NCBI RefSeq assembly: GCF_000814005.1
Contig: NZ_JWLK01000005.1
Span: forward strand, 620,001 to 684,000
From: Ruegeria sp. ANG-S4
Lineage (GTDB): Bacteria > Pseudomonadota > Alphaproteobacteria > Rhodobacterales > Rhodobacteraceae
Direction: 5' to 3'
DNA length: 64,000 bases
Both the position numbers and the translations under genes were made by a program. Shown one piece after another: positions 11,968 to 19,649 of this stretch. Below the pieces are notes generated by a model. The model saw nothing but the letters and a program-made list of their open reading frames with translations, made no database searches and was not told where the DNA came from. Numbering within the stretch: the stretch's first letter is position 1; each line of letters opens with the position of its first letter.

Positions 11968-12621
11968 ATGACTGTTCACCGCAAAATCGTCGATGAAACC
12001 GCAGCCGCTGTTAAAATAGTGGACTCGCCCGAAGGTCTGTCTGCGATCAAAAAAGCCAGTTGCGCGGCCACCATTTGGAGGCGCCAGCCCTTGCCGCGGT
12101 TTCGGAACTGGATTGATAGGCTGCGCGCCGAGGATCTGCCGAGGGCGCGGGTTGTTCTACGGCCAGAACGGGTTCGCACCGCCATGGTCGATCTTGTCGA
12201 ATCCTTCGAACTTCCTGCTTGTGACGAACGCAGCATGCTTGTGGACGATACCGCCGCTTTGGCCGATATTTTTGCCAGAGTTATTCGTGCTCCGTATCTG
12301 AGGTTACGACTGGACGTCATAAAGACAAATTCCTGCCGAAAATTCCACATTGATGCGATAACTGCGCGTCTGATCTGCACCTACCGTGGCAGCGGAACCC
12401 AGTACGGTATATCAACGCATGGGGCGGACCCGCGCAATGTTCGCAGCGTTCCCACGGCTTCGCCGATGGTCATGCGCGGCACGCTTTGGCCTGCCGACGC
12501 ACAACCCGGGTTTGTTCACAGATCACCGCCGATCGAGGGAACGGGAGAAACGAGGCTCGTCCTTGTTCTCGACCCTGTCGCGGATCTTGAGTCCGACTTG
12601 GGCGAAAAATTCTTGCACTAA
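11968..12621 (+). CDS. DUF1826 domain protein
   Basis: A 217-residue protein recognised as DUF1826 by its C-terminal half: CRKFHIDAITARLICTYRGSGTQYG and, about 50 residues later, VHRSPPIEGTGETRLVLVLDP. The H-x-D plus later H-x(9-10)-R pattern recalls a 2-oxoglutarate/Fe(II) oxygenase-like fold, though catalysis is unproven. The start ATG at 11968 follows GAGGAA. Its stop is 24 bases before adhC, so the pair is probably co-transcribed. DUF1826 genes are, to my recollection, often found beside COG0523 genes in zinc-limitation regulons; that link is from general knowledge, not this sequence. Confidence 0.75.
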   Translation: MTVHRKIVDETAAAVKIVDSPEGLSAIKKASCAATIWRRQPLPRFRNWIDRLRAEDLPRARVVLRPERVRTAMVDLVESFELPACDERSMLVDDTAALADIFARVIRAPYLRLRLDVIKTNSCRKFHIDAITARLICTYRGSGTQYGISTHGADPRNVRSVPTASPMVMRGTLWPADAQPGFVHRSPPIEGTGETRLVLVLDPVADLESDLGEKFLH

Positions 12622-12645
12622 TCGTAAAGCACAGGGAGACCTTAA

Positions 12646-13809
12646 ATGAAAACACGTGCCGCCATCGCATGGGAGCCGAACCGTCCGCTTGAAATCGAGG
12701 AAGTTGATCTCGAAGGTCCAAAAGACGGCGAAGTGCTTGTTCGGATCGTGACCACAAGCCTTTGCCACACAGATGTTTTTACGCTTTCAGGAGAAGACCC
12801 CGAAGGGCTGTTTCCTTGTGTATTGGGTCATGAGGGCTGCGGCATCGTCGAAGAAGTTGGCAAAGGCGTAACCTCGGTCAAACCGGGTGACCACGTCATA
12901 CCACTATACGTGCCAGAAGACCCAAACTGCCCCTACATCCAGTCCGGCAAGACAAATTTGTGCCAAACAATCCGCGCAACCCAAGGCGCCGGCGTGATGC
13001 CGGATGGGACATCACGGTTTTCGTACAAGGGCAAACAGATCCTACATTATATGGGCACCAGTACGTTTAGCGAGTATACCGTGCTGCCGGAAATCTCGGT
13101 CGCCAAGATTTCCAAGGATGCGCCGCTGTCCAAAGCGTCCGTCATGGGATGTGCTGTCCCGACCGGAATTGGCGCGGTGCGCAACACGGCTAAGGTTGAA
13201 CCTGGCTCATCAGTTGCCGTCTTTGGTTTGGGCGCAGTCGGAATGGCCGTCATTCAAGGTGCCGTGCTCAAAGGCGCATCGCGCATCATCGGCGTTGATG
13301 TGAACCCGAATAAATTCCCGTTGGCCAAATCGCTTGGGGCAACAGAATGCGTGAACCCCAAGGATCATTCTGCCCCCATCCATGAAGTTCTGATCGATAT
13401 GACCAACGGTGGTCTGGACTATACCTTCGAAGCCGTTGGAAATGTTGAACTCATGCGCTCGGCCCTTGAGGCATGCCACAAAGGCTGGGGCGAATGCACG
13501 GTGATCGGTGTCGCAGGTGCCGGACAAGAGATTTCCACCCGCCCGTTTCAGCTGGTCACCGGTCGTGTCTGGCGCGGGACGGCATTCGGTGGAGTATTGG
13601 GGCGCAGCCAGCTGCCTGGCATGGTCGACGAATGGCTGCGTGGCGACTTCAGCGTCGATCCGTACATCACCCACCATATGAACCACAGCCAGATCAACAC
13701 CGCATTCGATCTGTTGAAGGCGGGTGAGTCGATCCGCTCTGTCATTCACTTCCAACCGAACGATACTATGACGGTAAACTCGCTTCCGGGTCAGATTGTT
13801 CCCGAGTAG
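12646..13809 (+). CDS. Class III alcohol dehydrogenase (S-(hydroxymethyl)glutathione dehydrogenase) lacking two structural-zinc Cys
   Basis: A 387-residue zinc medium-chain dehydrogenase that oxidises S-(hydroxymethyl)glutathione in formaldehyde detoxification. Catalytic zinc ligands are intact: C40 (SLCHTD), H62-E63 (LGHEGCG) and the Cys of MGCAVPTG. The NAD-binding motif is GLGAVGM. The structural-zinc lobe is altered: family members have cysteines at the positions equivalent to 92, 95, 98 and 106, but here they read D92, C95, I98 and C106 ([17 protein letters not shown]). The enzyme probably holds only one zinc per subunit. It follows the DUF1826 gene by 24 bases with an AGGGAG ribosome site. 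Confidence 0.9.
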   Translation: MKTRAAIAWEPNRPLEIEEVDLEGPKDGEVLVRIVTTSLCHTDVFTLSGEDPEGLFPCVLGHEGCGIVEEVGKGVTSVKPGDHVIPLYVPEDPNCPYIQSGKTNLCQTIRATQGAGVMPDGTSRFSYKGKQILHYMGTSTFSEYTVLPEISVAKISKDAPLSKASVMGCAVPTGIGAVRNTAKVEPGSSVAVFGLGAVGMAVIQGAVLKGASRIIGVDVNPNKFPLAKSLGATECVNPKDHSAPIHEVLIDMTNGGLDYTFEAVGNVELMRSALEACHKGWGECTVIGVAGAGQEISTRPFQLVTGRVWRGTAFGGVLGRSQLPGMVDEWLRGDFSVDPYITHHMNHSQINTAFDLLKAGESIRSVIHFQPNDTMTVNSLPGQIVPE

Positions 13810-14131
13810 CGTCCGGACTTTGGACCGCTGTCTGATTGGCTGCCGGAGGCTCTTTTGCGTCCGGCAGACCAGTTGTCCCTTTCGATATCAGGACACAACC
13901 GAATTATCCTGTTCGCAGCCTCAGGTGGCCTAGGCTCGCCGGTTGAAAGTGCGCCTGTCACGCCCGTTTGAAAAGTTCATTCGGCCACGGAACGCAAACC
14001 TTCTATCACGGCCGCGACCATTCTTGTGTTCGACATCTATCGAGACCTTTGCGTTTGTTTAGCCGCGCCGCACCCGAGATGGTTTTTGTGCCAATCAAAC
14101 CTTCGCCTAACGCTGTAGTTTATTCGGTAAA
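13810..14131. other. Gene-free stretch after adhC
   Basis: Between the convergent adhC and sulfotransferase genes. It contains a perfect 8-base inverted repeat, CTGCCGGA (13840-13847) and TCCGGCAG (13860-13867), that may stabilise or end the adhC message; it has no U-tract. Nothing else recognised. Confidence 0.4.
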
Positions 14132-15241
14132 TCAACCGCCGCCGGTTCGTGACGTAGCCTTGATGGAGCGCCACAGCTCATTCGCCTTTGCGCGCAGTAC
14201 TTCTTTAGAGCTTTTTGGTCTTCGCTCCAATGCGTCGGCTTGCTCTAACAAAGGAACAAGTGCGGTTAAGTTCTCTACCAGATTGCTATCTGGATAACTC
14301 AGCGCGGATTTGGTGTCATTTGTGCAAAGCGGGTCGAACAATTGTGCTCGACCGGCGAAACAAACGCTGCGCAATTGCTCAATGCCTGCGTCGAACTGTT
14401 TCAGATACTCCGCGCGCGCGTTTTGGCTTTCCCACAAGTCGCAGCCACGGTTATTGTCCAGGTATTCTTCGACCAACGACCGAACCTGAGCGTTCTCCAG
14501 CCAAGAATTCATCCTGCTTGAGCCTCGGTTCGAAGCGCCCTTGAGAATGTTAAGGAGTACGGCTTCTGCAGGATTGATGCTCTCGCGCACTATTCCGGGC
14601 AGTTCCAGGTCGGACACATCAATACCAAGGTGGCGAAAGAACGAAGTGATAAGACCTTCATTCGACAGGTCTTCGTAGAGCAGGCATTTGATCTTTGAAA
14701 AGTGGCGCGCGAGCAGACAATGGTTGGTCCAGTAGTCAGCGCTCCGCGATTTGATGTTTTCGCGGTAAGTCTTGAAATCAGACTTAACTCCCCCTCTGGA
14801 AGAGTTTTCCAAAAAGAGTGATTTCGCAAAATTGTCAGGGCGGCGGAATACCAAAACCAGGGTGACATCGAAAGGTGTCAGCGCTTCCGCCAACCGAGAG
14901 ATATAGGCGTCGCGAGCGCCGTCCCAAAGGGAGTTGGCTATACCGTAGGTGTGCCGCCAGATCGGTTCGGCACTGATGAGTACAGGTTTGCCACGACGCT
15001 TTGCATCCCTTGCGATATCGGCCAGTGCGGTCTGTGCCGCGGGCGCTGTCAGCTTGGCGGGTGCGTCAGAAAACGCATGCGCCAGGCTTAAATGGCGATC
15101 ATCAAGTTGTTTTCCTGTTTTGACCTTGGGATAGAGTAGCCCACGCTGAGCCAGTTCCTTACGATTTCTTGTGCAGAAAGTCTGAATCGCTGTTGTGCCG
15201 GTTTTATGTGTTCCAGCATGTAAAAATAGCTTTGGCTTCAT
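14132..15241 (-). CDS. PAPS-dependent sulfotransferase-like protein
   Basis: A 369-residue predicted cytosolic sulfotransferase-fold protein. The N-terminus KPKLFLHAGTHKTGTTAIQ is a textbook 5'-phosphosulfate loop (HxGxxKTGTT), and LVLVFRRPDNFAKSLFLE is the 3'-phosphate-binding segment. The acceptor is unknown; in Roseobacters such genes often lie among surface-polysaccharide genes, but not here. The start at 15241 is chosen because the longer frame runs into phage-tail-like sequence. It lies in the small island next to tRNA-Arg. Confidence 0.8.
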   Translation of the reverse strand: MKPKLFLHAGTHKTGTTAIQTFCTRNRKELAQRGLLYPKVKTGKQLDDRHLSLAHAFSDAPAKLTAPAAQTALADIARDAKRRGKPVLISAEPIWRHTYGIANSLWDGARDAYISRLAEALTPFDVTLVLVFRRPDNFAKSLFLENSSRGGVKSDFKTYRENIKSRSADYWTNHCLLARHFSKIKCLLYEDLSNEGLITSFFRHLGIDVSDLELPGIVRESINPAEAVLLNILKGASNRGSSRMNSWLENAQVRSLVEEYLDNNRGCDLWESQNARAEYLKQFDAGIEQLRSVCFAGRAQLFDPLCTNDTKSALSYPDSNLVENLTALVPLLEQADALERRPKSSKEVLRAKANELWRSIKATSRTGGG

Positions 15242-15463
15242 ACGTAATTCTCGATGAGAGCTAGTGCTCGATCGTTTTCTAAGACCATGACTACACGAGA
15301 GAGGCAACCAAGTATTTTGGCAAATTGTCTGATTTTCATGGATAAAAACCACTTCGATACAAGTTCCCGGATGCTCTTGGCAATTACGTATCCGCTGGTC
15401 GCGGCAGAAAACTCTCAAAGTTTGTCGAGTGGTTTGATCTTCGTCACTATGCCATGAGGCATT

Positions 15464-15550
15464 TAGTCGGAAATCCAGATCAAACGGTCCCGCAGAAGGC
15501 GCGGCCAGTGCGATGGTCATTGATCGGTCTGATTTTGCAACGGTAGCCAT
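15464..15550 (-). pseudogene. Possible 5' fragment of a phage tail-fibre gene
   Basis: A reading frame from an ATG at 15550 encodes about 29 residues beginning MATVAKSDRSMTIALAAPSA and ending GPFDLDFRL, which resembles the start of phage tail-fibre proteins. The likeness then stops abruptly. It overlaps the end of the upstream tail-like gene in another frame, suggesting deletion or frameshift. Weak, recognised by eye only. Confidence 0.3.
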
Positions 15551-16040
15551 GCGGGGAAATTCGCCCCACAAACTCCGTCACCAAATACACACTGGATTGC
15601 TCGAAGCTGATCGCAGTCAGTTTGGCGATATAAGGCGAGCTGAAAATCGTGACTGCTGAGGCGTTGAAGAACTCGAATGTGACTTGATCCAGCGCCGAAA
15701 TGAAACCCTGACAGATATGATCAGGCGGCAACGGAGAGGTCAGCGCAAAGGACAGGTTGTCCGTGGTCTGGAACCCGTTGACCGCAACAACGATGCTTTC
15801 CGATGCGCCAGCCGCCAGATCAACGGGATTGACCGATGCCCCACCCTGTTGGATATCCGTGACAACCGAACCAGTGGAGCCAGTTAGCGTCACCCGCCGC
15901 AAGTCAATCGGAGCGTCCTTCAACAGTGCAGCACGGGTGACTTTCTTGGAGTTCTTCGAACCCTCGGAGGTATCGTAGATGACTAATTCGTCACCGTCCG
16001 CGTCCACCGCAAGTTCTGTCAGTTCGGTTATATCTGCCAT
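15480..16040 (-). CDS. Phage tail-associated-like protein
   Basis: A 186-residue protein. Its N-terminus MADITELTELAVDADGDELV followed by IYDTSEGSKNSKKVTRAALL resembles the opening of phage or gene-transfer-agent tail structural proteins that begin with a short beta-rich linker domain. The start at 16040 follows GAGGTC. The last ~25 residues (HGYRCKIRPINDHRTGRAFC) are compositionally odd and overlap another tail-like frame, so the 3' end may be frameshifted. No signal peptide or membrane segment. Confidence 0.5.
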   Translation of the reverse strand: MADITELTELAVDADGDELVIYDTSEGSKNSKKVTRAALLKDAPIDLRRVTLTGSTGSVVTDIQQGGASVNPVDLAAGASESIVVAVNGFQTTDNLSFALTSPLPPDHICQGFISALDQVTFEFFNASAVTIFSSPYIAKLTAISFEQSSVYLVTEFVGRISPHGYRCKIRPINDHRTGRAFCGTV

Positions 16041-16149
16041 TTTGACCTCGTTTGCGGCCAAAACATCCGGCAGGGTGGCAAATCCTCCAACGCACAAATT
16101 AGATGGATCAGTAGACAAACCCGAGTTTTGACTGAATTGGATTTCCTAA

Positions 16150-16482
16150 ATGCCTGAATTTTCTGCGATGTATCTGGTGGCGATTTTGAGCCCACTCAAT
16201 TTGCTTGCCAACGTTCTTTTTACAATCGTCGTATTTGGCATGACCTTGAGAATGTCCCGAATTGTTTACTTTGTCGGGATAGTCGTTGCAGCGGTCATTG
16301 TTGACGGCTTGCTAGGTTCACCTGCGTTTTTTGTGCCATCGATACTTGGGAACCTGACCGTCAACTTAGTTTTTGGCTTCCTGTTGGGTAGATGGCACCG
16401 GAAAAACCCGGGCAGACTGAAATCGGTTTTCCGTCATCCATACGACCTCAGTTCTGAGGACGAACCATCCCGTAAAATCTGA
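16150..16482 (+). CDS. Small integral membrane protein, function unknown
   Basis: A 110-residue protein with hydrophobic stretches at about residues 6-30, 36-55 and 57-80, then a basic, hydrophilic tail (GRWHRKNPGRLKSVFRHP). Not recognised. Base composition is more AT-rich than flanking housekeeping genes, which fits acquired DNA. It is divergent from the tail-like gene and shares a 109-base intergenic region with it. Confidence 0.55.
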   Translation: MPEFSAMYLVAILSPLNLLANVLFTIVVFGMTLRMSRIVYFVGIVVAAVIVDGLLGSPAFFVPSILGNLTVNLVFGFLLGRWHRKNPGRLKSVFRHPYDLSSEDEPSRKI

Positions 16483-16576
16483 CGTCAACCAATGCAAAAA
16501 AAGAGGCAACCCAAGCCGCCCCTTATAACCGCATCACCCGGCCATTCATTGCGCGGCGTTGTATGGAGAATAAACT

Positions 16577-16969
16577 TTGCAAGATTATCCTATTTGGCCC
16601 GCGATGTTGCTCATACCTGCGTTTATTGCTGTGGGAATATTCCAGGCGATAGTCGGCGGGTTGGGGCTGGACTACCTGATCGGCGCGTGGGCGATGTGGT
16701 TGGCACTGTTCGCACTGGCGTTTTTTCGGTTTTCGTTGCCATTGGTCGTCGGAGCTTACTTCGGTGCTACGGAAGTACTTGAATGGCCTTGGTACGTTGG
16801 CCTTCTTTGCACTCTTCCTGGCCTAATTTTTAGAATACCCGGGCTGGTAATCGAGACCATCCAAACCGTAGTTCTCCGAAAAACCGTGCTAGAACAGCGC
16901 AGGCAATTCTTGGAACGGCGAGTCATCGCGTTGGAGGACGAGGCGTCCCGTCGGTCAGATCAACAGTAG
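16577..16969 (+). CDS. Small membrane protein with C-terminal coiled coil
   Basis: A 130-residue protein, probably starting at TTG (16577) after GGAGA (16565-16569). Hydrophobic segments lie near residues 8-30, 35-58 and 65-90. The end is a charged helix (LEQRRQFLERRVIALEDEAS) likely to form a coiled coil. Not recognised. Its stop lies 13 bases before the integrase-like fragment, as if DNA was inserted into or replaced the integrase 5' part. Confidence 0.5.
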   Translation: MQDYPIWPAMLLIPAFIAVGIFQAIVGGLGLDYLIGAWAMWLALFALAFFRFSLPLVVGAYFGATEVLEWPWYVGLLCTLPGLIFRIPGLVIETIQTVVLRKTVLEQRRQFLERRVIALEDEASRRSDQQ

Positions 16970-16981
16970 CGTCCTCGATTT

Positions 16982-17173
16982 TCTGGAACATGGGCGATAC
17001 AGAACGGCGCGCGCATGGAAGACGCCGCCAGCTTCTTCTCGACGTCCACCGATACCATTGAGCGGGTTTACTGGCACCGCTCGCCATTCTGTCAGGAATC
17101 GGCAGTCGAGGCTGTCAACAACCCTTCCAAGACCCCGAAAGAGGGGCGTTTCAAGGGCCATCGTAAAAACTAA
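16982..17173 (+). pseudogene. C-terminal remnant of a tyrosine-type phage integrase
   Basis: An open stretch encodes SGTWAIQNGARMEDAASFF, then STSTDTIERVYWHRSPF and a tail ending KGHRKN before a TAA at 17171. This aligns with the end of alphaproteobacterial phage integrases (TWLMQxGxxIWEAAGYLGMTxETLERVYGHHHPDY), including the position of the nucleophilic Tyr in RVYWH. The frame is blocked by a stop at 16967, so only the last ~63 residues survive. It abuts tRNA-Arg, the usual kind of integration site. Confidence 0.7.
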
Positions 17174-17206
17174 ATGCTTAGATTATCGCGTAAGTTACTG
17201 ATTTTG

Positions 17207-17283
<77 letters not shown>

Positions 17284-17360
17284 GTTGTCGGTTAGCTATC
17301 GTTCTTCGAAACGGGGTGCAACTGAAAATGCGTGTGCCCCGAGAGGGTTTCTGATCCCAG

Positions 17361-18581
17361 TTAAGCAAAAAGATCATGCGCCAGTTCAAGCGCGTCGATC
17401 AGGGTATCGACCTCGGCTTTGGTGTTGTACAGGCCGAAACTCGCCCGACAGGTGGCAGTCACACCAAGAAAATCCATCAGCGGCCCGGCACAATGATGAC
17501 CCGCGCGGACGGCCACACCTTTCTTGTCCAGAATGGTTGAAACGTCATGCGCGTGCCCTGCCCCGTCGAGCGAAAAACTGAAAATCGCTGCCTTAGTCGT
17601 TGTGGTGCCCTGAACCTGAAGCCAGTTCAGGCCGGTCAAACGTTTCATGGCGTAATCGCGCAGATCCGCTTCGTGGGATGCGATGGCATCCATACCCAGA
17701 TCCATCATGTAATCCAATGCAACGCCCATGCCGATCGTTTGCACAATGCCGGGCGTGCCTGCCTCGAATTTCATGGGCGGATCGTTGTAAATGACCCTGT
17801 CCTGGGAAACCTCTTTGATCATGTCGCCGCCACCGATGAAGGGGCGCATCTCGGCCATGCGTTCCGACTTGATGTGGATCGCACCTGATCCCGAGGGACC
17901 ATACAGTTTGTGGCCTGTGATCGCATAGAAATCGCAGCCGATCTCATCCAGATTGACAGGCATATGAACCGCGCCCTGGCTGCCATCAACCAAGACGGGC
18001 ACACCCTTGGCGTGCGCACCTTGCGTGATCGCTTTTACATCAACAACTGTGCCCAGAACGTTCGAGCAATGTGTCACCGCCACCAGCTTTGTGCGCGGAC
18101 CAATTGCGTCAATGACGGCTTGCGGGTCCAGATGGCCCGTTGCGTCGACATCGACCCACTTCAGGATAACACCCTGACGTTCGCGCAGAAAATGCCATGG
18201 AACGATGTTGGCGTGATGCTCCATGACGCTCAGCACGATCTCGTCACCGGCTTGCAATCTCGGCATGGCCCAACCGTAGGCGACCAGATTGATCCCTTGC
18301 GTGGTACCTGAATTCAGAACGATCTCGTCCTCTTTCGACACGCCCAAGAAGCGGGCGACCGTCCCGCGCACAGCTTCGTATTTCTCGGTCGCGAGATTGG
18401 AGAGGAAGTGCAACCCGCGATGGACGTTGGAATATTCCTGAGAATACGCTTGGGTAACCGCGTCGATTACGACCTGGGGTTTTTGCGCCGATGCCCCATT
18501 GTCCAGATAGGTCAGTGGTTTGCCGTTCACTTCCCGGGACAGGATGGGAAAGTCAGCGCGGATTTTCTGAACGTCATACAT
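17361..18581 (-). CDS. sufS: Cysteine desulfurase SufS
   Basis: A 406-residue PLP enzyme mobilising sulfur from cysteine for Fe-S assembly. The PLP lysine is in AITGHKLYGPSG, and the active-site Cys in TCRASFGLYNT follows the type II SufS pattern (short active-site loop). The start at 18581 (MYDVQKIRADFP) overlaps the upstream YIP1-like gene by 8 bases. Last gene of the suf operon, whose order is iscR, a second cysteine desulfurase, sufB, sufC, sufD, two membrane proteins, sufS. Confidence 0.95.
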   Translation of the reverse strand: MYDVQKIRADFPILSREVNGKPLTYLDNGASAQKPQVVIDAVTQAYSQEYSNVHRGLHFLSNLATEKYEAVRGTVARFLGVSKEDEIVLNSGTTQGINLVAYGWAMPRLQAGDEIVLSVMEHHANIVPWHFLRERQGVILKWVDVDATGHLDPQAVIDAIGPRTKLVAVTHCSNVLGTVVDVKAITQGAHAKGVPVLVDGSQGAVHMPVNLDEIGCDFYAITGHKLYGPSGSGAIHIKSERMAEMRPFIGGGDMIKEVSQDRVIYNDPPMKFEAGTPGIVQTIGMGVALDYMMDLGMDAIASHEADLRDYAMKRLTGLNWLQVQGTTTTKAAIFSFSLDGAGHAHDVSTILDKKGVAVRAGHHCAGPLMDFLGVTATCRASFGLYNTKAEVDTLIDALELAHDLFA

Positions 18582-19167
18582 TGGCGGGCAACCCCAGAAT
18601 CGACCCGCCGACCAGCGACAGCAGGATTGTGATAACGATGGCGATAGCAAGCGCAGACAGGACCAGAACTCCCAGCGACTTTAGCGGTGAGTCAAAGCGA
18701 TGGGCCTGATCTATGAAATGCACGGTGATGTAGAGGCCCAGCAGGAAAATCCCGATGGCCAAAATGGCAAGTAAACCCGGTGCAACGATCAACACCACGA
18801 TGTTGATGGCCTGCACCAACACGCGCAGAAACTGCAGCCAGACCATGACGATCATCATGTCATTGAATGAGGCCGTGCCCCCCATCTTGCGCCCCACCTG
18901 GTAGAACGCAGCTATGGACAGCACCAGACCACCGCCGACAACGACGACGAACACCACAAGCGAGTTGGTCAACCCTTGTATGTCAGGATCCTGTAAAGGC
19001 GTCAGAATGTTGGACAGCACATGCATCAGGGCGTTCAGAACCACCGCCAGTGCCAAGGCAAGCCACAGGGTTTCGCGCCCAAGATTCAACGACATCAGCT
19101 GACGGGCGGCCAGGGCCGGATTTGTCACGGTCGTTGTGATCAAAGAACGCAAGGATAAGGTATTCAT
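18574..19167 (-). CDS. YIP1-family membrane protein inside suf operon
   Basis: A 197-residue protein with about five hydrophobic segments (for example VVFVVVVGGGLVLSIAAFY, VVLIVAPGLLAILAIGIFLL, ALAIAIVITILLSLVGG) and the loop arrangement of the YIP1 domain. It overlaps the preceding gene by 4 bases (ATGA) and sufS by 8, so all three are translationally linked. Function is unknown; co-location with sufD and sufS is common in Rhodobacterales to my knowledge, but no Fe-S role is visible. Confidence 0.75.
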   Translation of the reverse strand: MNTLSLRSLITTTVTNPALAARQLMSLNLGRETLWLALALAVVLNALMHVLSNILTPLQDPDIQGLTNSLVVFVVVVGGGLVLSIAAFYQVGRKMGGTASFNDMMIVMVWLQFLRVLVQAINIVVLIVAPGLLAILAIGIFLLGLYITVHFIDQAHRFDSPLKSLGVLVLSALAIAIVITILLSLVGGSILGLPANV

Positions 19168-19649
19168 GCGGCGCGACCTTCTGCTCGGATCAAACCCGAC
19201 ATCCAAAACCACAAAAAGACAAGGAACCACAAGAGGCCCGTCGCAGTTTGCGTGGGTCCCGGCCCTATGAATCCAGCCACCAAACCATTCAACAGGATCA
19301 GCGGTGCAGTCGCCAACAGGGCCCAGAACAGAGACAGGCGCGCGCCGAACCAATCACCCTTGCCACCGAAAATCCGCGCTATGAGGTGTGTCAGCCCGGC
19401 CAGAAGGTAAAGAACCAAGGGCATACAAATCACCCAGGCGAACAATCCGCCCGCCAGCAGAGCATTCAGCTCCTGCCCGGTCACATGAGCCTCGCGGGCC
19501 AAGCGCGGTGTGTCTGCGATGAACACGATTGCACAGGCGATCATGACGAACGCCAATGCCCGGTCTTCGCGCGGGCCCATGTCCAGCAATCGGCGTACGA
19601 CACGGCCCGGACCTCGGTATGTGGCGACGATATCCTGCGTAACAGGCAT
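19164..19649 (-). CDS. Second YIP1-like membrane protein in suf operon
   Basis: A 161-residue membrane protein with four or five hydrophobic helices (DRALAFVMIACAIVFIAD, LFAWVICMPLVLYLLAGLTH, LFWALLATAPLILLNGLVAG, GLLWFLVFLWFWMSGLI). The start at 19649 overlaps the sufD stop as TGATG. The following YIP1-like gene overlaps by 4 bases. Distantly resembles its neighbour, suggesting an old duplication. No catalytic motif seen. Confidence 0.7.
   Translation of the reverse strand: MPVTQDIVATYRGPGRVVRRLLDMGPREDRALAFVMIACAIVFIADTPRLAREAHVTGQELNALLAGGLFAWVICMPLVLYLLAGLTHLIARIFGGKGDWFGARLSLFWALLATAPLILLNGLVAGFIGPGPTQTATGLLWFLVFLWFWMSGLIRAEGRAA

Noticed and set aside
13968..14297. 109-codon plus-strand frame after adhC
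   Set aside because: Runs into the antisense of the sulfotransferase gene and has no family features or ribosome site.
15254..15457. 67-codon plus-strand frame between sulfotransferase and tail-like gene
   Set aside because: Lies across the start region of the sulfotransferase on the other strand, with no supporting signals.
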